64,000 nt of DNA from Nocardioides sp. S-1144. GTDB lineage: Bacteria > Actinomycetota > Actinomycetes > Propionibacteriales > Nocardioidaceae. Of this stretch, positions 1 through 8,171 are shown in pieces (the stretch's first letter is position 1; each line of letters opens with the position of its first letter). The DNA lies in NCBI RefSeq assembly GCF_005954645.2, contig NZ_CP040695.2:2232001-2296000 (forward strand), read 5' to 3'. The notes beneath the pieces were generated by a model. That model saw nothing but the letters and a program-made list of their open reading frames with translations, had not been told where the DNA came from and made no database searches. The position numbers and the translations under genes are program-made.

Positions 1-758
1 TCGGCGGCGACGACCGCGAGCGCACCGCGCTCGTGGGTGGCCTCGATGATCGGCCGGGGGTCGAGGACGCGGCCCGAGGCGCCGGGGTACTGGACCAGGA
101 CGCCCGAGAGGGCGCCGTCGGGCAGGTCGGCCGGCAGGCCGTCGGTGAGGTCGGCGACGACGACGTCGATGCCCATGGCCTCGGCCCGGGTGCGGACCAC
201 GTCGATGGTCTGCGGGAGCGCGTCGGCGTCGACGACGAAGGGGCCGCTCGCCCTGCGGTTGCCGCGGCGCACGAGGGTCATCGCCTCGGCGGCGGCGGTG
301 CCCTCGTCGAGCAGGCTCGCGTTGGCGGTCGGCAGACCCGTGAGGTCGCCGACGACGGTCTGGAAGTTCAGCAGCGCCTCGAGCCGGCCCTGGCTGATCT
401 CGGGCTGGTACGGCGTGTAGGCGGTGTACCAGCTGGGGTCCTCGAGGACGTTGCGGCGGATCACCGGCGGCGTGATCGTGGCGTGGTAGCCCAGGCCGAT
501 CATCGGCTCCCCCGGCCGGTTGGACGCCGCGATCGCCCGCAGCTCACGGGCGGCGGCCGCCTCGGTCAGCGGGGCCGGGAGGTCGAGGGCCTCGGCGCTG
601 CGGATCCCGCCCGGGACCGCCGCGGCCATCAGGGCGTCGAGGGAGTCGAAACCCAGCGTGGCCAGCATCGTGGTGACGGCGTCGGCGTCGAGGCCGATGT
701 GCCGCTCGACGAACGGCAGGGCGCCGTCGAGGTCGGACAGGGTGGGGTGCTCGGACAC
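1..758 (-). CDS. gcvP: Glycine dehydrogenase (decarboxylating), P-protein, N-terminal part
   Basis: This is the PLP-dependent P-protein of the glycine cleavage system, which decarboxylates glycine and passes the aminomethyl group to the lipoyl arm of GcvH. The 252 visible codons begin [11 protein letters not shown] and contain the family's N-terminal features: the FVERHIG-type opening, then [20 protein letters not shown] and [20 protein letters not shown]. The active-site lysine region lies beyond the window edge. The start is a GTG at 758. The leader between 759 and about 940 carries a glycine riboswitch, so expression should respond to glycine. gcvH lies 3.3 kb away on the same strand, but gcvT is not in the window. 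Confidence 0.95.
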   Translation of the reverse strand, partial: MSEHPTLSDLDGALPFVERHIGLDADAVTTMLATLGFDSLDALMAAAVPGGIRSAEALDLPAPLTEAAAARELRAIAASNRPGEPMIGLGYHATITPPVIRRNVLEDPSWYTAYTPYQPEISQGRLEALLNFQTVVGDLTGLPTANASLLDEGTAAAEAMTLVRRGNRRASGPFVVDADALPQTIDVVRTRAEAMGIDVVVADLTDGLPADLPDGALSGVLVQYPGASGRVLDPRPIIEATHERGALAVVAA

Positions 759-794
759 GGAGGCTCCTCGGATCGACAGACCGGCGGCCCTCCC

Positions 795-940
795 CCTCTG
801 TCACCCCCGCCGGCTGCGACGGGTGCTCCAGAGGTGCCTGCTCCGCGCGGTCCGGGTGCCTGAGAGGTTCCGGGGAGGAATTGCCCCTTCGGCGCTTGCC
901 CATGACCAGCCTCGGCCGCGGGACGAAGTCTCTCCCGCGC
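795..940 (-). promoter_or_regulatory. Glycine riboswitch in the gcvP leader
   Basis: Read on the minus strand, the leader has the conserved glycine-aptamer blocks in order: a GGGAGAG-type opening near 930-936, CGCCGAAGGGGCAA (881-894), CTCTCAGGCA (857-866), GGACCGCG (846-853), CAGGCACCTCTGGAG (826-840) and a purine-rich TGACAGAGGGGGA (791-803). Only one full aptamer is evident. Its position just before gcvP is the classic arrangement, in which glycine switches on its own degradation. The boundaries are approximate. Confidence 0.9.
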
Positions 941-1010
941 GGGATCGACAGCGGTGACCACGCTACCGGACCCGTGACCACCCCTCCGAACCGGCGCGCG
1001 GCCCACCGAG

Positions 1011-1094
1011 CCCGACACCCAGCCCGACACCCAGCCCGACACCCAGCCCGACACCCAGCGCGACACCCGGCGCGACACCCGGCCCGACACCGAG
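1011..1094. repeat. Seven 12-bp tandem repeats between merR and the gcvP leader
   Basis: Seven head-to-tail copies of a 12-bp unit (consensus CCCGACACCCAG, last copies CGCGACACCCGG and CCCGACACCGAG). They fill much of the non-coding stretch between the riboswitch and the MerR-type gene. No gene is evident at 959-1196. Frames across the repeat give low-complexity ARHP or GWVS strings and do not look coding. Confidence 0.9.
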
Positions 1095-1196
1095 CCCGCC
1101 GGACCCGGTCGGGGCGGAAAATGACGTCCGCCCCGCGGCCCACGAGCAGCCACGAGGCGGACGGACAACCGTGGTGTCCGGTGGAGCGGGGGTGCC

Positions 1197-1811
1197 TCAG
1201 CCGATCTTGCGGGCCTGACGGCGGGCGGCGAGCTCGTCGCTGGCCGACGACGCCGCGGCGGCGGTGTCGGCGGCGGTGTCGTTGGCGCGCTCGCTGGGGA
1301 GTGCGGCGAGGGTGCCCTCGATCTCGCGCCACACGCCGCCGATCGCGATGCCGAACACGCCCTGGCCACCCTGGAGCAGGTCGATGACCTCGTCGTTGGA
1401 GGTGCACTCGTAGACCGAGGCGCCGTCGCTCATCAGCGTCACGCGGGTCAGGTCGTCGGTGCCGCGCTCACGCAGGTGGGAGACGGCGGTGCGGATCTGC
1501 TGCAGCGAGATCCCGGCGTCCAGGAGCCGCTTGATGACCTTGAGGATGAGGATGTCGCGGAAGGAGTAGAGCCGCTGCGACCCCGAGCCCTTGGCACCCC
1601 GCACAGTCGGCTCGATGAGCCCGGTGCGGGCCCAGTAGTCGAGCTGACGGTAGGTGATGCCGGCCGCGTTGCACGCGGTCGGGCCGCGGTAGCCGACGTC
1701 GCTCGGCAGCGGCGAGACGTCGTCGGTGAACAGGAGGCCCTGCTCGTCGGCCGATTCGAGCGCCAGATCGGTGGCCGGATCGGATCCGGTCCGGGGGTTC
1801 TGCTCGTTCAC
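1197..1811 (-). CDS. MerR-family transcriptional regulator (Rv1830-like)
   Basis: A 204-residue DNA-binding protein. The winged helix-turn-helix begins near residue 44, with AAGITYRQLDYWARTGLIEP and QRLYSFRDILILKVIKRLLDAGISL as the recognition and wing segments. An Ala/Asp-rich tail follows. In mycobacteria the homologue sits in the same cluster with the DUF151 nuclease-like gene and ftsR, which supports a role in growth or division control rather than metal sensing. No CxC-type metal or thiol sensor motif is visible. It starts at an ATG at 1811, with 217 bp of non-coding DNA separating it from the next gene upstream. Confidence 0.88.
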   Translation of the reverse strand: MNEQNPRTGSDPATDLALESADEQGLLFTDDVSPLPSDVGYRGPTACNAAGITYRQLDYWARTGLIEPTVRGAKGSGSQRLYSFRDILILKVIKRLLDAGISLQQIRTAVSHLRERGTDDLTRVTLMSDGASVYECTSNDEVIDLLQGGQGVFGIAIGGVWREIEGTLAALPSERANDTAADTAAAASSASDELAARRQARKIG

Positions 1812-2028
1812 ACGGTCCTCCGCAGGTCTACTTCGCAGGTAGCAACTCGAGGGAAGGACGCCGTGATGACATCGGTGGAGTTACAACGAAGACAGTTCAA
1901 GGTACGACGGCCGGCGTGGTCGGTCAAAGAGGTGCCCGGCGTGTCGAACCCTCATTCTCAGGCTGAGGGTGACCCTGTGCCGTGCCCGTTCCCGCCGGTG
2001 GGCGGCACGGGGTGGCGGACCGCAGGGG

Positions 2029-2499
2029 TCAGCGGTCGGCCTCGAAGTCCTCGGGCGTGACGTGGTCGAGGAACTCCCGGAACTTCTCGACCTCGTCCTC
2101 CTGCTCGGCCGGGACCGCCAGGCCGGCCTCGTCGAGGACGTCCTCGGCGCAGACGATCTTGGTGCCGGTGCGCAGGGCCAGGGCGATGGAGTCGGAGGGG
2201 CGCGCGCTGACCTCGACGCCGGAGCCGAAGACCAGGGTGGCGAAGAAGACGCCGTCCTTGACGTCGGTGATCCGGACCTCGGCCAGCGAGTTGCCGGTCG
2301 CCTCCAGCACGTCCTTGAACAGGTCGTGGGTGAGCGGGCGCGGCGGGACGACGCCCTGCTGCGCGAACGCGATCGCGGTGGCCTCGACGGCGCCGATCCA
2401 GATGGGCAGGTAGCGCTCGCCCGTCACCTCCCGGAGCAGGACGATCGGTTGGTTCGAGGGCATCTCGACCCGGACTCCCATGACATCGACCTCGCGCAC
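2029..2499 (-). CDS. Bifunctional nuclease family protein (DUF151)
   Basis: A compact 156-residue protein matching the DUF151 family (Rv1829 in M. tuberculosis): MGVRVEMPSNQPIVLLREV near the N-terminus, YLPIWIGAVEATAIAFAQQG and RPLTHDLFKDVLEATG in the core, and an acidic tail. Some plant members have DNase/RNase activity; the bacterial role is unclear. The GTG start is preceded by TAGGGT with 6 nt between, so its mRNA is probably leaderless. It lies between the two MerR-type regulators, a conserved neighbourhood. Confidence 0.88.
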   Translation of the reverse strand: MREVDVMGVRVEMPSNQPIVLLREVTGERYLPIWIGAVEATAIAFAQQGVVPPRPLTHDLFKDVLEATGNSLAEVRITDVKDGVFFATLVFGSGVEVSARPSDSIALALRTGTKIVCAEDVLDEAGLAVPAEQEDEVEKFREFLDHVTPEDFEADR

Positions 2500-2505
2500 G
2501 TGCCA

Positions 2506-2511
2506 ACCCTA
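2506..2511 (-). promoter_or_regulatory. -10 box TAGGGT of the DUF151 gene
   Basis: Read on the minus strand, TAGGGT ends 6 nt before the GTG start, placing the expected transcription start on or next to the start codon. Confidence 0.55.
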
Positions 2512-2576
2512 CGCTCCCCCTCCACGCGAGCCACGCGCGAGCGGCACCGGCGCGGCCCGGACCGGTCCGCGCGGGC

Positions 2577-3344
2577 TCAGGAGCGCTTGAGCCCGGCCTT
2601 GACCAGGGTGGCGTGCAGGCGCACCGAGAGCGCCGCGATCTCGTTGACGGCGGCGTCGGCCCGGTCCCGGGCGCCGGCGTCGCGGCCCCCGCGGATCGGG
2701 GCGACGACCTGCTGGACCATGCCGACCTCGCGGTCGGCGGCGGCGCGGAAGGCCCGCAGGTGGCGCGGCTCGAGGCCGAACGCCGCGAGCTCGCGGGCGG
2801 TGCGGGCGATGACGAGCGCGTCGGTGTCGTAGTGGTGGGTGCCGGTGCGCGGGGCGACCAGGCCGAACTGCTCGAGCTCGTCGAGCATCGCCTCGTCGAT
2901 CTCGGCGACCTTGACCAGCTCGCGCCGCGAGAGCCGCAGCTGGTCGCGCCGCGCGAAGGACTCCGCGGACGGCGTGCCGTCGCTGGCGAGCGCCACGGTC
3001 GGGACCGTCGGCACGACCGGGTCGATCGGCGGCGGCTCCAGGCCCCGGTCGATCGCGTCGAGGTGCTCGCGGATCACCTTGTGCGGCAGGTAGTGGTCGC
3101 GCTGCATCGTGAGGACGTACCGCAGCCGGGCGACGTCGTCCTCGCTGAACTTGCGGTAGCCCGACGGCGTGCGCTCGGGCTTGATGTGTCCTTCGGACTC
3201 GAGGAAGCGGATCTTGGGGATGGTGATGGTCGGGAAGTCCGCGCGCAGCAGGTCGAGGACCTGGCCGATGTTCAGCCGGCCCGAGGACCGGGGGTCGCTG
3301 CGGGACCCACCGGCCGGGTCACCTCCCGAGATCGCGCTGGGCAC
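2577..3344 (-). CDS. ftsR: MerR-family regulator FtsR-like (Rv1828)
   Basis: A 255-residue MerR-type activator. A MerR helix-turn-helix covers about residues 24-100 (LNIGQVLDLLRADFPTITIP, then KIRFLESEGHIKPERTPSGY), followed by a middle domain and a helical C-terminus. In Corynebacterium glutamicum the homologue FtsR activates ftsZ, and its gene keeps company with garA, as here: garA lies 7 bp downstream. No metal-binding cysteines are present, in line with this non-canonical MerR branch. It probably starts at 3344 and may be co-transcribed with garA upstream of it. Confidence 0.85.
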   Translation of the reverse strand: MPSAISGGDPAGGSRSDPRSSGRLNIGQVLDLLRADFPTITIPKIRFLESEGHIKPERTPSGYRKFSEDDVARLRYVLTMQRDHYLPHKVIREHLDAIDRGLEPPPIDPVVPTVPTVALASDGTPSAESFARRDQLRLSRRELVKVAEIDEAMLDELEQFGLVAPRTGTHHYDTDALVIARTARELAAFGLEPRHLRAFRAAADREVGMVQQVVAPIRGGRDAGARDRADAAVNEIAALSVRLHATLVKAGLKRS

Positions 3345-3351
3345 CGGTCCC

Positions 3352-3885
3352 TCAGAGCGCCTCGTGGCCGGAGAAGAAGACCAGTCGGTACTTGCCGATC
3401 TGGACCTCGTCGCCGTCCGAGAGCAGCACCTTCTCGATCCGGTCGCGGTTGACGTAGGTGCCGTTGAGGCTGCCGGCGTCGGCCACGGTGAAGGAGTCGC
3501 CCTCCCGGTCGAAGACCGCGTGGTGGCGCGAGACGGTGACGTCGTCGAGGAAGATCTCGCTGTCGGGGTGCCGGCCGGCGTTCACGACGTCGGAGTCGAG
3601 GAGGAACCGGCTGCCGGCGCCGGGGCCCTTCTGGACCACGAGCAGGGCGTGGCCCAGCGGGAGCGCGTCGACCGCGGCCGCGTCGACCGGGTTCAGCGCG
3701 CGGTCGGAGGTCTCGGACTTCTCGACGCCCGTGCCGATCTGGATGGTCGCGGTGGACTCACCGATCGGCTCGCCGCTCGCCGCGGTCGGGAGGTTCGGGT
3801 CGAGGGCGAGCAGCCGGGTGCCGCACTGGGCGCAGAACCGAGCGTCGTCGGGATTCTGCCTGCCACAGTTGGTGCAGAACGGCAT
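3352..3885 (-). CDS. garA: Zinc-ribbon and FHA-domain protein, GarA/OdhI-like
   Basis: A 177-residue signalling protein. A zinc ribbon (C4, C7, C18, C21) opens the protein, followed by a linker containing EKSETSDR, and then an FHA domain (about residues 80-170) with GRHPDSEIFLDDVTVSRHH and GSLNGTYVN. GarA/OdhI binds and inhibits 2-oxoglutarate dehydrogenase and is switched by Ser/Thr kinase phosphorylation of N-terminal threonines. The exact ETTS kinase site of M. tuberculosis GarA is not obvious here, so the Thr/Ser in the linker is only a candidate. The start at 3885 (MPFCTNCG) is chosen over a longer open frame because the zinc ribbon begins there. Confidence 0.88.
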   Translation of the reverse strand: MPFCTNCGRQNPDDARFCAQCGTRLLALDPNLPTAASGEPIGESTATIQIGTGVEKSETSDRALNPVDAAAVDALPLGHALLVVQKGPGAGSRFLLDSDVVNAGRHPDSEIFLDDVTVSRHHAVFDREGDSFTVADAGSLNGTYVNRDRIEKVLLSDGDEVQIGKYRLVFFSGHEAL

Positions 3886-4003
3886 CGGTTGTTCCTTCGT
3901 GTGCGGGGTCCCTGAACCCTCAACGCCATGGTGAGGTTGATGGTTCGGGCGAACGTACCAGGTGGGCCTGGCCGGTGGGACGGCTTCGCGGAGCCGTGCG
4001 CAC

Positions 4004-4390
4004 TCAGCCCTTGAGCGTGGCCACGTAGGCGTCCGGGGCGAGCAGCGCGTCCACGTCGCCCGGGGACGCCGGGACGACCTCGAAGAGCCAGCCACCGCCG
4101 TACGGGTCGCTGTTGACGAGCTCGGGCGTCGCGTCGAGCGACTCGTTGCGCGCGACCACCTCGCCGGTCAGCGGCGCGTAGACGTCGCTGACGGACTTCG
4201 TCGACTCCAGCTCGCCGCAGGTGCTGCCGGCCTCGACGCTGTCGCCGACCTCGGGCAGGGAGACGTAGACGATGTCGCCCAGGGCGTCCTGGGCGTAGTC
4301 GGTGATGCCGACGCGCACCGACCCCTCGTGCTCGCCGGGGCTGCGCACCCATTCGTGCTCAGCGGTGTACTTCAGGTCCTCGGGGTACAC
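4004..4390 (-). CDS. gcvH: Glycine cleavage system H protein
   Basis: A lipoyl-carrier protein of 128 residues. The lipoylation motif CGELESTKSVSDVYAP places the modified lysine at K65. EHEWVR near the start and GWLFEV near the end are typical of GcvH. It shuttles the aminomethyl group from GcvP to GcvT. It begins with GTG at 4390 behind a GAGGAG ribosome site. No second glycine riboswitch is seen in the 72-bp gap upstream. It lies between garA and the DUF881/sbp genes, as in mycobacteria. Confidence 0.95.
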   Translation of the reverse strand: MYPEDLKYTAEHEWVRSPGEHEGSVRVGITDYAQDALGDIVYVSLPEVGDSVEAGSTCGELESTKSVSDVYAPLTGEVVARNESLDATPELVNSDPYGGGWLFEVVPASPGDVDALLAPDAYVATLKG

Positions 4391-4462
4391 AGGCGCTCCT
4401 CGTGACGGGTCCGAACGGGCACGAGAAGGCTAGCGCCTCCCGCTGCACCGGCGGGGTGGTGG

Positions 4463-5254
4463 TCAGTCGGGCTGGGCGTACTCCGGCTGCACCGGCTCGC
4501 GCACGGCGTCGATGTCGAGGGAGTCGAGCTCCTCGACCTCGATCTCGCCGCCGTCCTTGCGGACCTCGGCCCGCGGCCCGAGCGCGAAGGAGATCGAGCC
4601 GGCCAGGGTGCTCGCGTCGCCGATCGCGTCGACGACGTAGGGCGCCTCGAGCAGCGTGCCGTCGACCTCGATGCCGCCGACCCGCTCCTCGAACGACGTC
4701 TGGGCGATCACCCGGACCTCGCCGTTGACCTGGATCGCCTCGGCGCCGACCGAGCGCAGCTCCTGGATGACGTCGAGCATGCTCGAGACCGAGATGGAGC
4801 CGGTCTCCTCGGTGATCGTCGCCCGGATCCCGGGGCCGGTGACCGGCACCAGCCCGGCGAGGACCTGGAGGTTGTCGACCTCGTCGCGGGCCCGGTCGAG
4901 CGCGGCCTGGCGCTGCGTGGACTCCGACTGGAGGTCCTCGCGGTCGCTGGTGAGCCGGTCGATCTCGGCGCGGGTGCGCTGGGTGGTGCCGGCCAGCCCG
5001 TTGAGGACGTCGATCAGGTCCTGCTCGCGCAGCCCCGCGTAGGTGGAGTCCTGCTCGGTCGTGCGGATCTGGGTGACCGCGGCGAACCCGACCAGGGCCA
5101 GCAGCACCGCGACGATGAGCTGGGTCCGCGACGGGCGCAGCAGGGCGCGCCCCAGGCGGGCGCGGCCGGTGAGCCGCGGCGCGGGCACGTCGGCGCCGTC
5201 GCCCGGCTGCGGGGTCGGCTGGGGGCTGGGCTGCTCGTCGCCCGTCGTGCTCAT
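4463..5254 (-). CDS. DUF881 membrane-anchored protein
   Basis: A 263-residue protein with a Pro-rich cytoplasmic N-terminus, one transmembrane helix (about residues 44-62, QLIVAVLLALVGFAAVTQI), a coiled coil (about 80-130) and a DUF881 domain (GPGIRATITEE, SMLDVIQELRSVGAEAIQVNG, TLLEAPYVVDAIGD). The acidic tail ends EPVQPEYAQPD. The function of DUF881 is not established; the genes flank the small basic protein gene and belong to a cell-surface/division neighbourhood. The ATG start overlaps the upstream sbp stop by 4 bp (ATGA), which fixes the start and implies coupled translation. Confidence 0.85.
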   Translation of the reverse strand: MSTTGDEQPSPQPTPQPGDGADVPAPRLTGRARLGRALLRPSRTQLIVAVLLALVGFAAVTQIRTTEQDSTYAGLREQDLIDVLNGLAGTTQRTRAEIDRLTSDREDLQSESTQRQAALDRARDEVDNLQVLAGLVPVTGPGIRATITEETGSISVSSMLDVIQELRSVGAEAIQVNGEVRVIAQTSFEERVGGIEVDGTLLEAPYVVDAIGDASTLAGSISFALGPRAEVRKDGGEIEVEELDSLDIDAVREPVQPEYAQPD

Positions 5255-5583
5255 GCGTGGAAGAGGTGGCGCCGGATCGCCGCGACGTTGGAGAAGATCC
5301 GGATCCCGAGCACCACGATGACGCCGGTCGACAGCTGGCCCCCGACGCCGAGCCGGTCGCCGAGGTAGACGATCCCGGCCGCGATCACCACGTTGCTGAC
5401 GAAGGAGACGACGAAGACCTTGTCGTCGAAGATGCCGTCGAGGTAGGCCCGCAGCCCGCCGAAGACGGCGTCCAGCGCCGCCACCACCGCGATCGGCAGG
5501 TAGGGCTCGAGCCCGAGCGGGACCTCGGGCCGGAAGACGAGCCCGAGCACGACGCCGAGCAGCAGTCCGAGAGCGGCGATCAT
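5251..5583 (-). CDS. Small basic family protein (DUF1290)
   Basis: A 110-residue integral membrane protein with three hydrophobic helices: MIAALGLLLGVVLGLVF, YLPIAVVAALDAVFGGLRAY and a C-terminal stretch ending in IRIFSNVAAIRRHLFHA. It matches the small basic protein family (Rv1824), conserved between paired DUF881 genes. It overlaps its neighbours on both sides by 4 bp, so the three genes form one translational unit. The biochemical role is unknown. Confidence 0.85.
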   Translation of the reverse strand: MIAALGLLLGVVLGLVFRPEVPLGLEPYLPIAVVAALDAVFGGLRAYLDGIFDDKVFVVSFVSNVVIAAGIVYLGDRLGVGGQLSTGVIVVLGIRIFSNVAAIRRHLFHA

Positions 5584-6473
5584 GACAGGGGCTCCTCCTT
5601 CTCCTTCGTGGTGCCGGCGGATCCCGACTCCGCCGACCGGAGGACCAGGGCGGAGTCGGGCGCGGACGGCAGCGACAGCTCCTCGACATTGTCCTCGACG
5701 GTGTAGTCGAACCCGTACACCTGGGACGTCGACACGAACTTCAGCCCGGTCGTGGTGTCGAACAGCCGCGCCGACAGGGTCCGGGTGTCACCGATGGCCT
5801 CGACCGTGTACGGCGCCTGGATCCCGACGCCGTTGACCCGGATCGCGGCCCCGCTGGTGCGGATGGCGGTCACGGCGGTGAGCCGCTGCCCGTTGACGGC
5901 GATCGCCTCGGCGCCGGCCTGCCAGAGGCCGTTGACCAGCAGGTCGAGGTCGCTGTCGTGCACCTCGTTGTTCTCGTCGGCGTCCGGGGCCTCGGTCACC
6001 ACGACCCGGACACCCTCGCCGGTCACCGCGCTGAACCCGGTGCGGACCGCGAGGCGCCGCTCGGTGACCGCGACCTCCTGGCCCACGTCGACCAGCCCGC
6101 TGACGTCGTCCTCGAGGGCCAGGTTGCCCTCACGGAGCGCCGCGACCCGCTCCTGCTGCGCGGCCCGCCGGTCGCGCTGGGCCTCGATCCGGCCGATCAG
6201 GCTCTCCCGGCTGGCGTCGTCGACGTCGGCGTTGCGGGTGGTCTGCACGAACGCGGTGGCCGCGAGGAGGCCGAACACCGCGACGACCACGGCCGCGGTG
6301 CGCGGCGGCCGGCCGCTGGGCGGGCGCGGTGCGCCGGCGGCCCGGCGCTCCGCGGCGTGCAGGTAGTCCTCGTCGAGCGACTGCTGGGTGATCAGGGTGA
6401 GCAGGGGCAGCCGGACCCGGTCGGGCAGCTCGTGGGGCGGCGCCGGCGTCGCGGGGCCCGGCCGCTCAGCCAT
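5580..6473 (-). CDS. DUF881 membrane-anchored protein (second copy)
   Basis: A 297-residue paralogue of the protein encoded at 4463-5254. It has a single transmembrane helix near residues 60-78 (AAVVVAVFGLLAATAFVQT), a heptad-rich region around 90-130 and a DUF881 domain (GVRVVVTEAPDADENNEVHD, LLVNGLWQAGAEAIAVNGQR, APYTVEAIGD). The C-terminus is longer and charged, ending TTKEKEEPLS. The start overlaps the upstream phosphatidyltransferase gene end by 8 bp. Having two divergent DUF881 proteins around one sbp gene suggests a hetero-complex, which is an inference from gene order. Confidence 0.85.
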   Translation of the reverse strand: MAERPGPATPAPPHELPDRVRLPLLTLITQQSLDEDYLHAAERRAAGAPRPPSGRPPRTAAVVVAVFGLLAATAFVQTTRNADVDDASRESLIGRIEAQRDRRAAQQERVAALREGNLALEDDVSGLVDVGQEVAVTERRLAVRTGFSAVTGEGVRVVVTEAPDADENNEVHDSDLDLLVNGLWQAGAEAIAVNGQRLTAVTAIRTSGAAIRVNGVGIQAPYTVEAIGDTRTLSARLFDTTTGLKFVSTSQVYGFDYTVEDNVEELSLPSAPDSALVLRSAESGSAGTTKEKEEPLS

Positions 6474-7086
6474 CGGACCGGGGGTGGGCCGGACGACGCT
6501 CGGTCGTCTGCAGCAGGCGGTGGACCTGCCAGGTGTAGAGGACGCCGGCCCACCAGTAGAGCCCGATCCCCCAGAAGGCGAACGCCCAGCCGAAGACCTC
6601 CGCCAGCGTCGCGACGGTGCCGTCGCCGTCGCCGAGCAGGAGGAGCGGGAAGGCGTAGAGCAGGTTGGCGGTCGCGGCCTTGCCCAGGAAGTGCACCGGC
6701 AGGGCGCTGAAGCCGCGGGTGCGCAGCAGCGGCACCAGACCCCACATCAGCAGGTCGCGCAGCGGCAGCGACACCGCCATCCACCACGGGATGATGTCGC
6801 GCAGGGCGAGGCCGACGACGACGGCCAGGATGTAGAGGCGGTCGGCGACCGGGTCGAGGATCTGGCCGATCACCGACTGCTGGTCGAGCTTGCGGGCCAG
6901 CCAGCCGTCGAGGTAGTCGGTGACGCCGGAGACCATCAGCACGGCCAGGGCCCAGGCGTCGGCCTCGGGCACGAGCACCAGCCACAGGAACAGCGGGATG
7001 CCGAGCAGCCGCAGCGCGCTCAGGGCGTTCGGGATCGTCCAGACGAGCGCGCGCGGCCCGTCGGTGTCCCCTGCTTCGCCCGCCAC
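6466..7086 (-). CDS. CDP-alcohol phosphatidyltransferase family protein
   Basis: A 206-residue membrane enzyme that transfers a phosphatidyl group from CDP-diacylglycerol to an alcohol. The signature D57-x2-D60-G61-x2-A64-R65-x8-G74-x3-D78-x3-D82 is complete. Multiple hydrophobic helices surround it. By position it corresponds to PgsA2 (Rv1822) of M. tuberculosis, so phosphatidylglycerophosphate or cardiolipin synthesis is likely, but the acceptor cannot be read from the sequence. The GTG start at 7086 follows TAGGAT by 8 nt. Confidence 0.88.
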   Translation of the reverse strand: MAGEAGDTDGPRALVWTIPNALSALRLLGIPLFLWLVLVPEADAWALAVLMVSGVTDYLDGWLARKLDQQSVIGQILDPVADRLYILAVVVGLALRDIIPWWMAVSLPLRDLLMWGLVPLLRTRGFSALPVHFLGKAATANLLYAFPLLLLGDGDGTVATLAEVFGWAFAFWGIGLYWWAGVLYTWQVHRLLQTTERRPAHPRSDG

Positions 7087-7121
7087 GCTGCCAGATCCTA
7101 GTGGTGGCGTGCCCCCGGTCC

Positions 7122-8171
7122 TCAGACGCTCTCCTCGTGGTGTGCCGCGTCGCGGATCTCCCCGACCAGCTCCTCGATGACGTCCTCGAGCGCGGCGACC
7201 CCGAGCGTGGCGCCGCTGCCGTCGACCACCCGGGCCAGGTGCGCCCCGCGGCGCCGCAGCACCTCGAGCGCCTCGTGCAGCGGGGAGTCGTGGACGACGG
7301 TCGCGAACGGCCGCACCCACTTCTCGTCGATGGGACGCTGCCGCAGGGCCTCGTCGGGCTCGAGCACGTCCTTGATGTGGAGGTAGCCCACCAGCTCGCC
7401 GTCGTGGTCGGCGACGGGGAACCGGCTGTAGCCGGTGCTCGCGCACAGGGCCTCGACGTCGGCCGGGCTGGACCCGGGCGCGACCGTCGTCAGGGTCGAG
7501 GACGGCAGGCAGACCAGGTCGACCGACTTCTCGGTGAACCCGAGCGCGCCGGCGAGCCGGTCGTACTCGTCGGCCTCGATGAGGCCCTCGCCGCGCGACT
7601 CCTCCACGAGCGCAGCGACCTCCTCGCGGGTGTAGGTCGAGCTGACCTCGTCGCGCGGCTCGACCCGGAGCAGGCGCAGGGTGGCGTTGGCGACGGCGTT
7701 GAGGGTGACGATGATCGGGCGCAGCACCGTGACGACGCCGACCAGTGCCGGTGCCAGCACCAGCGCGGCGCGCTCGGGCCCGGCGATCGCGATGTTCTTC
7801 GGGACCATCTCGCCGAGGACGACGTGCGCGGAGACCACCACCACGAGCGCGAGGACGAACGCGACCGGGTGCACGAAGCCCTCCGGGACCCCGGCCCGCT
7901 CGAAGAGCGGCTCGATGAGGTGGGCCAGCGCGGGCTCGCCGACGGCGCCGAGCCCGACCGAGCAGATCGTGATGCCGAGCTGGGCCCCGGCCATCATCAG
8001 CGAGACCCGCTCCATGGCGTGCAGCGTCGTGCGCGCCATCCGCGAGCCGGCCTGGGCGCGCGGCTCGATCTGGCTGCGGCGCGCGGAGATGAGGGCGAAC
8101 TCGGCGCCGACGAAGAAGGCGTTGAACCCCAGCAGCAGGACCGCGACGAACAGGGCGGTGTAGTCGCTCAC
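7122..8171 (-). CDS. CNNM/CBS-domain membrane protein (hemolysin C / CorC family)
   Basis: A 349-residue membrane protein. The N-terminal CNNM (DUF21) domain covers residues 1 to about 180 (FNAFFVGAEFALISARRSQI, GLGAVGEPALAHLIEP, VLGEMVPKNIAIAGPER), followed by a CBS pair to the end (YSRFPVADHDGELVGYLHIK, LEDVIEELVGEI). The family is linked to magnesium or cobalt efflux. It lacks the C-terminal CorC/HlyC domain present in its upstream neighbour, so the two may work as a pair. GTG start with a GTGA overlap to the neighbour. Confidence 0.88.
   Translation of the reverse strand: MSDYTALFVAVLLLGFNAFFVGAEFALISARRSQIEPRAQAGSRMARTTLHAMERVSLMMAGAQLGITICSVGLGAVGEPALAHLIEPLFERAGVPEGFVHPVAFVLALVVVVSAHVVLGEMVPKNIAIAGPERAALVLAPALVGVVTVLRPIIVTLNAVANATLRLLRVEPRDEVSSTYTREEVAALVEESRGEGLIEADEYDRLAGALGFTEKSVDLVCLPSSTLTTVAPGSSPADVEALCASTGYSRFPVADHDGELVGYLHIKDVLEPDEALRQRPIDEKWVRPFATVVHDSPLHEALEVLRRRGAHLARVVDGSGATLGVAALEDVIEELVGEIRDAAHHEESV

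Noticed and set aside
1011..1094. Tandem array that might be taken for a CRISPR
   Set aside because: Units are only 12 bp, directly abutting, with no unique spacers and no cas genes nearby.
881..1387. Open frame with ARHPARHP repeats on the plus strand
   Set aside because: It is a by-product of the 12-bp repeat and runs antisense across the riboswitch and the MerR-type gene.
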